DNA of 64,000 bases from Gaertneriomyces semiglobifer (lineage: Eukaryota > Chytridiomycota > Chytridiomycetes > Spizellomycetales > Spizellomycetaceae), in assembly GCA_025558075.1 (NCBI GenBank), contig JAHLKF010000005.1, positions 930,001-994,000 on the forward strand. The letters are read 5' to 3'. The notes below the pieces were generated by a model, which was not told where the DNA came from, did no database searches, and saw only the letters and a list, made by a program, of their open reading frames with translations. Positions 19,573-31,355 of this stretch are shown here, in pieces; position 1 is the first letter of the stretch; the number at the start of each line of letters is the position of its first letter. The position numbers and the translations under genes are program-made.

Positions 19573-22500
19573 ATGGCTGCGAAAAGGGCGGCGTCCAGCG
19601 GCGCGGAGGATGCGCCCTCTGCCAAGCGCTCGCGCCCCTCACAGAGCAACAGGCTCAATCATGACGATGATGAAGGTGAAGACGCTGCTCCTGATGAGCA
19701 GGAAATGTCGGATGTCGACAGAGACATTATCAGGGCGGCCAAAGAGTCGTGGGACCCGAACGAGGATGCTCAAGCCGCTGTAACGGGCACCATTGCCGGC
19801 ATCGAACTTGTCAACTTTATGTGTCACAAGTTTCTCAAGATCAGCATGGGTCCAAAACTCAACTTTATCATCGGTCACAACGGGAGTGGAAAATCCGCTA
19901 TCCTCACCGGTCTGATGGTCTGTCTGGGCGGCAAAGCGACTGTCACCAACCGAGGAACGAGTATTCGCGAGTTTATCAAAGAAGGCGAAGAGGTTGGCAG
20001 TGTCGCCGTCACCCTCCGCAATAATGGTCGCGACGCTTACCAACCCGACGTCTACGGTGCGCGCATTACCATCGAACGTTCCATCCATCCCACCTCCACT
20101 AGCTACAAAATCAAATCTGCCGCCGACAAAACAATCTCTACAAAAAAGGAAGATCTCCTCTCCATCCTCGACCACATGCAGATCCAACCCGCAAACCCCA
20201 TGACTATCCTCACCCAAGACACCGCTCGTTCCTTTCTGAAAGACGCTAAACCCTCGGAAATGTACCAACACTTTTTGCGCGGCACCCAGCTCCAGCAACT
20301 TTCGGCAGATTACCTTCTCGTTGCCGACGATATTGAGAAAACCACCCGTATGTTGAGTGGGCGACGAGAGGCTGTCGAGGGTATTCAGAGGGATTTGGAA
20401 GAGCTGCAACGCAAGTGGGAGAATTTGGAGCGTGGCAGAGACTTGAAAAACGCCATGGACGCCGTCCTGGGAGAAATCCAGTGGTGTGGCGTGCTAGAGC
20501 GCGAGGACGAAAAGGCTAAAAAGACAAAGGAGGTGGAGGATTCCAAGCGGAAACTGGAGAGTGCAGGGGAAAAGGTGGCCGATAGTGAAGTAAGTTTGTT
20601 TTTCTCGGGTGTGTCTGCTTCCTCCTTCTTCTGAGCTCACCCGTCGTTTCTACATGGATAGTCTCGCGTCAAAGCACTTGAAGAGGAACTCGCAACCCTC
20701 CGCACCCGACTCGAGTCCAACACCGATAGCACCACACCTCTACGAACCCAAATCTCTCAGCTCGTTTCGGAAATGAGTGATGTTAGGGTACAAATCAACG
20801 ACCTCGTGTCTGAAGAACGCGAGATGCGTAACACCATGACCATGCATCAACGCAACGTCGACGAATTCACGAAAAAGATGGAGGAGGAAATGAGAAGGAT
20901 GCGCGATGCGGGACGGATGACGGTCGAGGAACGCCGGAAGTTGATCGAAGACAAAGAAGCACAGTGTACAGCCGTGGAAACGCGATTGAAAAGTGTACGT
21001 CACCTATATTGCTCCCGCGTGTTCTGGCACGATGCATTTCATGCTGATACACGTATTCTTCACGCGCATTAGGTGGACCAAGATATGCACGCGTTGGAGG
21101 AGGCCCATATGCCGCTGACGCGACGCAGGGACGATTGGAATAATCGCCGTGATGACTTGATACGTGAAGTCCGAGGATGCGAATCGCGTGTCCGCGATGC
21201 ACGAACCCAACAGGGCAACGACCAGTTATCGGCCTACGGTCCGCGCTACGCCCAGGCTCAGCGCACGATTGATGAGTACACGCGGCAGCGACGGTGGCGG
21301 GGACGACCTCCCATCGGGCCGCTAGGCCAACACATCAAGCTTGTCCGAGAAGAGTTTGCGCAGACGATCGAGTCGTTACTGAATGGGTTGATTCCTGCTT
21401 ACCTCGTCGAAACGCAGGAAGATCTCAACCTTTTGAAAGGCGTGTTGAATTCGAGTGGGTGCCAACGAAGTCAGGTGATCAAGTACCAGAGCCAACGAAG
21501 GGTGGATTTTGGATCGGGAGAGCCGGATGAGAGGCTGATGACTGTGCGCCGGGCTGTGCAGGTCGATAACGAAGCGGTCTTAGGGCAGTTGGTTGTCAAT
21601 GCGCGGATTGAGCAGATGGTGCTTGTGAAAACGCGACGGGAGGGAGACGAGCTGACACGCGGCGGGTATCCCCGAAACGTTGGTGGGGTGTATACAATGG
21701 ACTGCTTCGTAATGGGGAGTCGCAGTGGTGGGTTGAGTACGAGTACGATGAGTGTATATCGGGGCGCGCCGCGGATTTCCAAAGACGTGAGTGGATTTGT
21801 GAGGAGAGAGGAGGAAGCGCTAGAGGCTCTGAAGGGGCAGTTAAGAGAGCTAGACGAGGAGCAGCGACTATTGAAAGAAGAGATGGGAAAGTTGCAGCAG
21901 AAGAATCTAGAGTGCAAAAGAGTGAAGGAAAGACTGGTGGATACACTCCAGGGCTTGCGAGAGGAGGTGAGGCGAATGAAGGACGATATGAGCGAAGAGG
22001 AAGGCGTGAGTCTGGAGAGTTTGCGAGAGACCAGGATGCACGAGGAAGAAAAAGTGGGCGCGGTCCGGGCACAGTTGGAAGCTGTTGGAGGGCGCAAAGC
22101 TGAGATGGAAAAGATGGCGAGAGAATTGGCAGGGCAGAAACTCAAGTTGGAAAAGGAGGTAGCGGTGATTCTGACGCGAGAGGAAGGGATGAAGGCAGAG
22201 ATTGCGAAGCTGACGGGTCGTGTTCAGGATGAGGTGCATGCCAGGGAACATTACGACCGCGGCCGGTTGCGATACGAACAACGCATCTTGGACGGGTTAC
22301 AAGAAATCAAGGAACTCGATCAACAGATTGCACAGATGAGCGAAGCGTGTGCCTCTGTGTGTGCACGACCGGCCAAGATTCGGAATCGGGACGTTTTGGA
22401 ACGCAAGCTACGAGAAATGGAAACGCAATTACGCGAGATCCAGAATCAACACGGCGTGATGGAAGATGTTGAGCGCGCGTTATCCGAAAAGCGACAAGCG

Positions 22501-23049
22501 TATGAGAACGCACGAAAGGGGCTACGTCAGATCGAGGCGCTGATTCGGGAACTTCGCGAGTCCTTGCTAGAGCGTCAAAAGGGATGGGTTGATTTCCGGC
22601 ATTTCATCAGTGGTCGAACCGTCCAGCTCTTTCGCGAAAAGATGGGCACGAGAGGGTACAGGGGAGTTTTGGATCTGGATCACAGCAAGGGACAGTTGAT
22701 GGTCAGCGGCAGCAAAGAAACCGCGGCGAACGAGACGCAAAGCGAACAAACGCGGGACGCAAGGGCCATGAGCGGAGGCGAGAAATCTTTTGCGACCATT
22801 TGTCTGTTGCTGGCCTTGTGGGAGACCATGGGAGGACCTGTGCGCATCTTGGATGAGTTTGATGTGTTTATGGATGCGGTAAATCGACGGATGGCTATTA
22901 ATCTAATTCTGGAGAATGCGCGGCGGAGAGGGTGTCAGTATGTCTTCATTACGCCACTCGCGTTGGAGCATGTCGAGGTTGGTGGGGATGTCAGGGTGCA
23001 GAGGTTGCGGGACCCTGAACGGGGGCAGGCGACCTTGGGCTATTCCTGA
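19573..23049 (+). CDS. SMC6: SMC6, SMC5-SMC6 complex ATPase
   Basis: Three exons (19573-20589, 20662-20994, 21073-23049) encode 1,108 residues, normal for SMC6. The N-terminus has a basic tail, the SMC6 signature IELVNFMCHKFLKISMGPKL, and the Walker A loop GHNGSGKSAI. Two long coiled coils flank a hinge (residues ~540-690). The C-terminal head has the ABC signature AMSGGEKSFATICLLLALWE and Walker B ILDEFDVFMDAVNRRMA, which has the SMC6-type D-V-F-M-D. With SMC5 it forms a DNA-entrapping ATPase used in recombinational repair, replication fork rescue and rDNA stability in the nucleus. Identification is firm; only the exact splice sites are inferred. Confidence 0.95.
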
Positions 23050-23525
23050 TGAAGATATATTCAAAGGAATAATACGCGAGATAGTGATGTTCATGTTTTG
23101 TCCAGGTTTATTTTGTACGAAGATTATGAATATAAGGACAGCGTGCCTGGCGCTATTGTACAGTACACCTGTGTTCGAAGCCTTCTGCGGAAGCCATTCC
23201 GTGAGACTGCTATTGAGCAGGTTAATGGAACGAACGACGTTAGATATAATAGTTGCATTAAGAACGAGCTGCCTGGTGCAGGGATGAAGCAGGATCAAAA
23301 CGACTACGGCAAAAAGGATGGATATTCCTCGCGAATGAGGCCAAAATTTATTCATTTATCAACAAAGGTATAAACCTCCAATCACCAAGTTATTCGATCG
23401 AGAAGTCACACCTTTGCTAACCCTCCAAAAAATAAAAAATCCCACCAAAACTTTTGAGTTTTTCAAAGGAACGGCAAGGTCCTCAAAGGAACACATCATT
23501 CGTTCCCATCGCTGTTGTTTGATTC
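23050..23525. other. Intergenic, convergent 3' ends
   Basis: A 476-nt spacer after SMC6 and before the stop of the small minus-strand gene. AT-rich; no supported feature. Confidence 0.5.
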
Positions 23526-23978
23526 TTAACGTCCTCCACTCAGTCCCAACTGATCCTTGGCGCTATCCACACCCTCATTCGCCTTGAACCGCGCATAATC
23601 GGCAGTACCCGCAATCTTATGTCCGATGCTCACATCAGGGTGAGACGTGCCGGGACCCGTAATAGCCTCCTTGGCTCTATCAATCGGCGACCCAATAGAG
23701 TCCGATATGCGAGACGCCATCGCCGCAGCTCTGTCAAATCCATCGCTCCTATCCGTGTGGGTGGAGAATGTGGATTGAGCCGCGTGCTTGACGTCGGATG
23801 TGGAGGGGATGTTGGCGGAGATGGTGGCTGGGACCGACTGGGTCTCGTGTGTCAGTGCCACGGCGGCGGCGTGGGCGAGGATGTCTTCGTCTTGTCCGGG
23901 TTCCGCGGAGAAGTCGGGATCGGGCGCGGAATAAGAGCTGCTGCTCATCAAGTTGCGGAGTTTGTCGAATGCAGACAT
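23526..23978 (-). CDS. Small hydrophilic protein, unknown
   Basis: Intronless 150-aa protein, rich in Ala, Ser, Asp and Gly, without signal peptide, membrane helix or cysteine. Parts look helical and amphipathic (DRAAAMASRISDSIGSPIDR; NEGVDSAKDQLGLSGGR). The ending with AKDQLG recalls small stress proteins of the LEA or CsbD sort, but the similarity is too weak to name a family. A TATA-like element lies about 165 nt upstream, which suggests a regulated, possibly highly expressed gene. Confidence 0.55.
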   Translation of the reverse strand: MSAFDKLRNLMSSSSYSAPDPDFSAEPGQDEDILAHAAAVALTHETQSVPATISANIPSTSDVKHAAQSTFSTHTDRSDGFDRAAAMASRISDSIGSPIDRAKEAITGPGTSHPDVSIGHKIAGTADYARFKANEGVDSAKDQLGLSGGR

Positions 23979-24446
23979 GTTTTGTGTGAGTGTGTGTTGT
24001 GTCTATGGGGTATGCGGGAGCAAAACTATTCGATTGCTCAAGTTGCTGTTTACGGTTGTTTAAATCGTTGATGCTCAAAGTTGTAAAGTCTTCTGACCGG
24101 GTAGTTGAAGTCCAAGGGTGGTGGGGCCCAAGGCATGCACACCCTTTTATACTCCACCACCGTCATGTCATTGCACCCCTCGTCTCACGCCTGGTCACTA
24201 TTACAGAGTAAAAACCCCTGCGTCATGCCTACCCTTCGTTTACTTGGTTCATAATGCCCAGCAACTTCAATGAATGACGCTGAATCAAAAGGTCAAGCCA
24301 TACGACCGCCACAGGAAAACGCGAACTGCCGCGCAAAGTGCGGACCAAGCTTACGTAACGTGCTTTTATAGATATATGACGCGGTGACATAATAAGTTAT
24401 TAAGAAGATTCTCTTTATCATACAACGATCCATGGCTATATAACAG
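23979..24446. promoter_or_regulatory. Promoter region of the small hydrophilic gene and NOC3 3' flank
   Basis: A 468-nt spacer: the left half is upstream of the small gene reading left, the right half is 3' of NOC3. Nothing else recognised. Confidence 0.4.
24144..24151 (-). promoter_or_regulatory. TATA-like element
   Basis: TATAAAAG on the minus strand, 166 nt upstream of the ATG at 23978. Confidence 0.45.
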
Positions 24447-27286
24447 TTACATCACGCCCTTCGCTCTTCGAGGACGTTGGTGCGGGTGTCTAGGTTTTCC
24501 GTTACTTCGTTTGGCCATAGCCATAGCGGCGGGGCGCGGCCTTACCGCAACCTTTGGCGACGGCTGCGGCATCTGATCTTCCTGCTTCTCGTCATCATCC
24601 AATGATCCACTATCGCTGCCATCGCTGGCATCGCCGACCTCTCTTGTTCTCATTAACTCCACCATTAACTCCAGCTTCTGCGCCTCCTGTTCAAGCGCAT
24701 CCACTTCCACTCGCTCCTCGAACAAGGAGCTAAATGACACCTTTTCCGGAATGAACGCATTCGTCTTTTGGACAAGTTCCTCAGTAAACGGTGTGTCAAA
24801 CACCGTGCACGGTCCATCAGCATAACGGATTCCCTTCTCTCTCTTCTTCTTCAGCGCTGTCGCCACCACCGGCGGAACTTCGGCAGATGGTACCAGTTTG
24901 TATCTCAGTTCACCTCCCGCAGCTGGTTGTGGGTCATATTCACTCAAAAAATCTCGTGGTGGCAGGTTCAAGCTCGATGGGAGGGGCTTGTGGGTGTTGG
25001 TGACTGTGGCGCCCCGTTGGCTGATGCTTTGTGTATTGGCGACGTGTTTCGCTAGGGTACGCACGGTTGGGTGATAGTGCCGGGAGAACACGCTCATTTC
25101 CCAGAGATTTGTTGCGAAAGGGTTCGTTAACTCGGGATCATTCAGTAATGGTTGGTAAATACCGGTGCCTATGCGCCCTTCCGCATCAAGCAAACTTTCC
25201 AGCCTCGGGAATCGCTGCAGAGAGTCAAAAACGATTCGTTAATTGGCCGATCAACAGCAGGCAAATACGACAAGAAAACACATGTACGTACAATAATCAG
25301 TGATCGGATCATCGCCAGGCACGCCAGTGCACCATTTGCCGAGATATGTAGCGCAACTGTAGCCAATCGCTTGGCAAACGAAGCTACACGTTCTACTGGT
25401 ATCATTCTCGACTTGTAGAACAACAGCTCGAACCCTTTCAACGCCAGCTCTAATTCACTGCCCGACTTTGCCTCCTTGTATACTGTTGTAGAAGACGCAG
25501 CATGCCGCACTCTTCTACGCGCTTCAGCCGCTGTGCCGGCCAAAGCTATAGAGGCCTCCGAGTTGACCGGAAGGCGCATCAGTTGGGTATACATGGACGT
25601 GTAGAAATCTTTAAGGTCCAGGTTGAGGGCCTCTCCTTGTCCACTCAATAATTGAAAGGCTGCAATGACACAGTGAAAAGCGCTCCGCGCGTCTTCTTCT
25701 GAAGTGTTATCGCCGTCCAAGTACTTTTGATACTGCTCAAAGGATATCTTCTTCAGTACATTCAGCAAATCCGCAAAGAACTCAACGTTGATCAAGTGGG
25801 CAAACTTGGCAAGTCCTTCTAGAACGGCCGGGAGCAGTGTTGAAGATGGTGAATTCTTCAAGATTCTAAAGTACGTCAGGAAAACGAATTTGAGAGTCTC
25901 TGTCCTGCGCTTGTCCACTTCTTCTTTATCGTACGTCGCCTCGGCCTCCTTCATTTCCTGCTCCACCTCTTTGTTCATTTTCTCTACCTTCCGCATCTTT
26001 CGTGACTTGTGCTTCTCATCCTTATCATTCTTCCGTTTCTTACTGTTGTGCTCCTGCTGACCACCGGCCTCATCCTTACCGCCTGACAGGTGTGTCAGTT
26101 TCAAGTGCAATAATGACTTAAGCACCTCTTCCCGCACATTATAATTCTTCGACTTGATCGTGCGTGCCAGCAGCTTGACAGCTTCCAAGCTCGCTTCTCC
26201 AGACTCGTCGTTATCGAATAGTGTGCACAGGGCATTGCAGCAAATGACTGAAACTTCTGGTGGGTTCTTCACAGTCGACCGGGTGACAATCGCCGTCATC
26301 AAGTTGAGCCGGAAATTGAAATGCGTCACAGACGTTAACAGATCCGCCATGCATTGCATCGCGATAATAATAAGCGGATCGTCGTACTGCTTTGCTTTTA
26401 GAGACGTCTGTACTGTACTCTCTAATACTTGCAGGTAAGCTTGATAATTAGATAGCAGTCCTTCCTCATACTGTCGCAGTTTCTTAACGTCCTTCGAGAC
26501 CTTTACACCCTTCTCGGCTTCCGTGAGCTGTCGAATCCGATATCCGGGAATGATGTCTTTGTAGACGGCAAGCTGCGTCATAAACGCAAACTTTTTTATT
26601 TGGACGTCCTTTTCCGTGCCGATCTGACGCAAATTCTTCAGCATGCCTATATTCTTTTCAGGATCTTCGATTATGCTCGACGCAATTGCTGCAAGATTCT
26701 CCTGAGCTTCTGCTAGACGCCCTCCTTTGCTCCTAGGTCTTTTATCCGGAACCGCCACAGGATCTGGTATTGTTGAGGCAGATGGCAGCACTTTTGACTG
26801 TTTACCGTCCCTCACAACCTCTTGTGCCATATCATCATCGTCGCTGTCATCCGTGGCCTCGTCTTCGGCAGGCGTCATTACGCTACTGTCCGGTACAATC
26901 ACTTCTTGCATTCGTAATATTCCATCCTGTCCTTTGATAGGAAGCCGAGTCTTCTCATTCTCTTTCCATCCTGCCTTTATATTACGTGGTTTCGCTTCAT
27001 AGGTGGCTTCAGCATCCGAATCATCATTGCCGGCATCATCCTCGGAATCATTATCTGCAATGCGAAGCGTTCCTTTTGCACGCATAATCGCACGGGGCCC
27101 CTCTAATACCTCATTTCTTGCCAGTTCATCCGGATTCAGTCGTGTCAAGAAGGATGAGAATTGACCGTACTCCTCAAAAAATGCATCATCCTGGTCTGAT
27201 AGCACGATATCTTCATTCACTTCATGTGCAGCAAGCTTGCCTGGCGTCGGCACCTTCACCTTCCTCCAATTGCTCTTCTTTCTCAT
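24447..27286 (-). CDS. NOC3: NOC3, nucleolar complex protein 3
   Basis: Two exons (27286-25292 and 25214-24447; 77-nt intron) encode 920 residues. The start MRKKSNWRKVKVPTPGKL is basic, followed by an acidic, Asp/Ser-rich segment, the conserved region around KTRLPIKGQDGILRMQEV, a helical NOC3 domain (ENIGMLKNLRQIGTEKDVQIKKF; LLPAVLEGLAKFAHLINVEF), and the CBF/Mak21-type C-terminal part that ends in GTGIYQPLLNDPELTNPF and the basic tail. Noc3 acts with Noc2 in nuclear maturation and transport of pre-60S ribosomal particles and has also been linked to replication initiation in yeast. It is divergent from the LKB1-like kinase gene. Confidence 0.93.
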
Positions 27287-27767
27287 TATGTCGGATAGTC
27301 CTGGCGTTCCCTTTCAGTATGGCTCCAGTTCACCTTTTTCCACAAGAAAATCGCAGAGTGCGAACTGGCCTTGATTCCAATAAAAAGCATACACGTGAAT
27401 TGGCGCTTACATAATCCAACCTCCGACACGCGCCATGAACCGTCGCATTGACGGCCTTTTGCTGTGTAGCTCTTGGATCTTGCATCTGGGCAGCGAGAGG
27501 CATAGGTACCCTGACATTGCGCATAGGAGAAGTATCACACAGTGCTCTGCATAACACCTTGAATGAGCACAGATTCTCTCTTGGCGTCGCCTTGAAGCAG
27601 GGTATGTCGTCGACCCTCGGAAAGGCTTTCGCACCATGATTGTTGCCATAAATAGTCTATAGTGTGGGGGCCAACGTAACTCACCCAATATTGAAGGATT
27701 GTAAAATTGCCGTGGAAGTTGATCCGAGGGCAAATATTTGGACTTTTGCACCTCAAGATCTTCTGCC
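27287..27767. promoter_or_regulatory. Divergent promoter region, NOC3 / LKB1-like kinase
   Basis: A 481-nt spacer between two outward-reading start codons; no distinct motif recognised. Confidence 0.4.
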
Positions 27768-30700
27768 ATGACGAACGGCAAAGATGTGCCTGAGATTGAT
27801 TCGCGACCGGACTCGCCGGCATCTACTAGTCAGGATGAGACACCAACCGCAAATACAAAATTAGATAACCGCCGCCCGCCCTTAGGACCGAATGCACGCT
27901 CGCGAGAAAGCTTGGGAGGATCTGTGAGCCGACGAACATACAATAGTCAAGGAGGTCCGGTACCAGCCTTCCGACATCGCGTGGTGTCCACTGGCAGCGT
28001 TGAACCTTCTGCTCGTGCCACCGTCATCGGGGGTCCACTTGGCGCGCAGCCAGCCAAAATGACATCCTTACCAGCTATACTTCGCAACGAACGTAACCCA
28101 TCCCAACCAACCCTACCGAAAACAGTCCTTTCCGCACCCGACATCACCAAGGTTGATTTTGTTGTTGCAGGACCGGGCATTGGAACTTCACGCACGTCAT
28201 CAACATCGGTAGAAAAAAGTCGGCGCTCCAGCAAAGACAGCACAGGCACTCCGGGGCGCAATAGTAATGCTTCTCGTAGACCGGTATTCCAAGGAAAAGC
28301 GGCTCTTGTGGCATCGCTACAAAAGCGAATGTCCGCGGTGGACCTAAACTTGCTACTGGAAGGCGGAAGCGACAGCGATCAAAGTAGAAAGCCATCTCTT
28401 GTTTCGGGTCTCGATGATGACGCCGTGATGGCAGCCAGGCAGAGTTCGGTGGAGAGACCGAGTATTGTGCTATATCCCCGGAGAGAAGTCCATTTGGGCT
28501 CTGCAGAATCGATTCGCGCCTCAAGAAGCAGTAGCGTACATATAACGCCGCATACTACAGGAAGAGGATCTCAACAACGAAGCATGCGCTCTCAGCCAGC
28601 AAGTAATCGGCAATCAGTGACGCAACAAGGAAGGCCACTTCAAAGTCAAAGCGCAGGGCAACTTCCTGAAGGCGCTTGGGAAGGTTTGTTTGTCCAGAAA
28701 GAGCGGGAAGGAAGAGCCTCGAAGGACGTTTCTGCCGTCTCGTTGGCAGGCCAACGTCAAGGATCAAAGAGGCTCAGCGCATCGCCATTAGGGTCACCGC
28801 CGGATGCACCATCGCAGACGGCGTTGACGACAGATGGAGTTGAAGGAAAACATGGACTGCCTTCGCCTCTACCGTCCTCGGAGGCCGTCGTACCATCCGA
28901 CATGAACAACCAGTCCGATGTTACGCAAACTTCATTATCGTTACCGCCGCGGGAGTCGAGCGTGCAGCCACTGTCGCCGTCATCGATAGCATTTGAGAGC
29001 CGTCCGATGTCCGTGGTGGGCGATCTCGATGATGGATATCGAAACAATCCAGATTACTACGAGTATCTCATGCTTTGCCAGCGACATGCTAGCTCGAATT
29101 TTATACATAAAGTGGATTCGTCAGAGGTGGTATGGATGAGTGATGCTTCTCATGTGAAGATGATTGGTCGATATTTGCTCGGAGACCAAATCGGGAAAGG
29201 TGCCTTTGGGAAAGTGAAAGAAGGACTGTGTGCGGAGACCTTGCAACGAGTAGCGGTAAAGATCGTAAACAAGAAGCGATTACGGAAAATGCAGGGTGGG
29301 GTGGAAGGAGTTGTACGAGAGATGAAGCTACTCCGCCGATTGAAGCACCGGAATATCATCACCTTGGTGGACGTGTATTGCAAAGTGGAAGATGATGAAG
29401 GGAATGTTGGGGTTTTTAATTGGTTTTCCACCATTGAAGATGAACCCATCACGTGGCGATATGAGGACGGAACGGAGAGAGACCGCCATGTAGATATCCT
29501 TAAGTGGTACCTCGTGTTTGAATACTGCCCATGCTCGCTCCAGGTGCTACTGGAGCAAGCCGAGGGCGGAAAGCTACCCATTCCACGGGCGCATCAGTAC
29601 GTCATTCAGTTACCTTTAAAAGTTACTTTGTGTGAATTGAAACTAATTACCGGCTCACAGCTTCTTTGTGCAACTTATGGAAGGCATCAACTTTCTGCAT
29701 TTGCAAGGGGTGATCCGTAAGTACTCCATCAAACTGTCCTTGAGATTAAGTCTTGACTTGATAAACAATCAGATCGTGACATCAAGCCGGGTAATATGCT
29801 TATCACTCCCGACAATCATTTGAAGATCTCAGATTTTGGCATTGCCGAGGTAAGCGTTCTTTTACTTTTCTCTGTTTCTGGATTTTCCCACACGAAGAAT
29901 AATATTCTTGTCTAGCAATTCTCGGGATATACAAATACTCCAATGATCATCACGTCTTTTGCAGGAACGCATCAATTCCTTGCACCAGAAATTGCTGAAG
30001 GGCTCAGTCAGTTTTCCGGGGAAAAGGCTGATGTATGGGCGTGTGGGATTACACTGTGAGTCTTAAATCCCGTATCATCGCTTGAGGTGCGTGTTCTCAG
30101 TCCGCCATTTCAGGTTTAACATGGTGACAGGAAGATATCCGTTCGAGTTCGACGAAGACGGAAACCTCCTTGCACTTTATGAGAAAATTATGGGGGCTGG
30201 TTTCGCGACCCCGCCGGAAGTATCCCCAGATCTGAAGAACCTGTTCGACGGTGAGAGTGTCGGAAGTAAGGGAAAAGTACAGGTTTATTTATACTAGTTG
30301 TAGGGATGCTAGAGAAAGATCCAGACAAACGACTCAGCACGGCGCAAGTCCTTACGCACCCGTGGACACTCACCTTTTTTGAAGAATCACTGAGGGCACC
30401 CCCACCAATTTACTCTTATCCGGCAAGATCTTCCGAACTCAATCCGACTGACCCTTCCATCTCCACTGGTGCCAGTTTGGGTACACCCGCGGCAGCCACC
30501 GTGGGGCGCTCGCCTGCTGCAGCGACCCCAAAAAGTGATATGCGCGGTGTCAATGACATCCCAAGCGACAAAGAGCATGCAGCAGCCCATTCAAGCGATC
30601 AGCCGAAACATAGCGGAGTATCCAGTGCCAAGCGGCCGCAACACGTCACCCCATGCGAAACCACTTTGATACCTTATCTGGAGCAACTCTTCGCAGACGA

Positions 30701-31138
30701 AATAGAGGAGGAACTGGAAAAGTTGGGGAGGATTGATGATCATCTTGACGATTCCAGACAAGGTGGGGTTTAACGCGGTTAGTTGCATTGCATCACCCTG
30801 GCTCATATCTAACTCAAAGCTGTCTCCTATTGTTTCCGTTTCATGTCGTACTTTACTTGTTGCTGCACTTGTACATATTCTCCCGACGGCACTGTTTATC
30901 CAGTTGAGGTACTTTACGGTTGCATTTGACGTGCGCGTGATGCAGTCAATTGATTCCATTTCTCGCACAGGCCGCTACCAATCGACGTCAGACCCGGCGG
31001 ATAAAAAATTGGCTGAAGCAGATGTTTGGAAAGAAATACGCTTCAAAGGAGAAACGTCGGGACGAGAAGGGGTCCAAAGCCTATTCCACCGTCTTGGAAT
31101 CGCGACCACTGGCGGGAGAGGAGCAGCATGTAACATAA
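27768..31138 (+). CDS. LKB1/STK11-type Ser/Thr protein kinase
   Basis: Seven exons (27768-29596, 29661-29716, 29773-29849, 29916-30055, 30114-30250, 30304-30767, 30971-31138) give 956 residues. About 460 disordered Ser/Arg/Pro-rich residues precede the kinase domain. Visible are the Gly loop [13 protein letters not shown], the lysine [16 protein letters not shown], the catalytic loop HRDIKPGN, SDFGIAE (DFG) and [57 protein letters not shown] and GRYPFE follow LKB1 more closely than CaMKK or other yeast AMPK kinases. LKB1 phosphorylates AMPK and related kinases. A ~35-residue insert ([20 protein letters not shown]) lies after DVYCKVED. The last exon adds a basic tail ([10 protein letters not shown]). 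The donor before it (30768, GTTTAA) is weak. Confidence 0.88.
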
Positions 31139-31355
31139 ACAATATTGCATTTACATACATTCCCTTTGTTTATATCGCATGAAAGCCGGCTACGCTTTTT
31201 GCTGTCGTTGTTTGTTAATGAGCAAAAAACATGATGCACGCTTTGTTTATTGTATGATGATGAACATTGAGCACTTGAAGGTGTGCTATGGAAACTATGC
31301 GCTCGACATTTCCGAGGCGCAGCGATACAGCGTCTGGTAGTGTCCCTACGCACGC

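Noticed and set aside
19639..20409. 256-codon minus-strand ORF over SMC6
   Set aside because: Exact antisense of the SMC6 ATPase domain; no independent motif.
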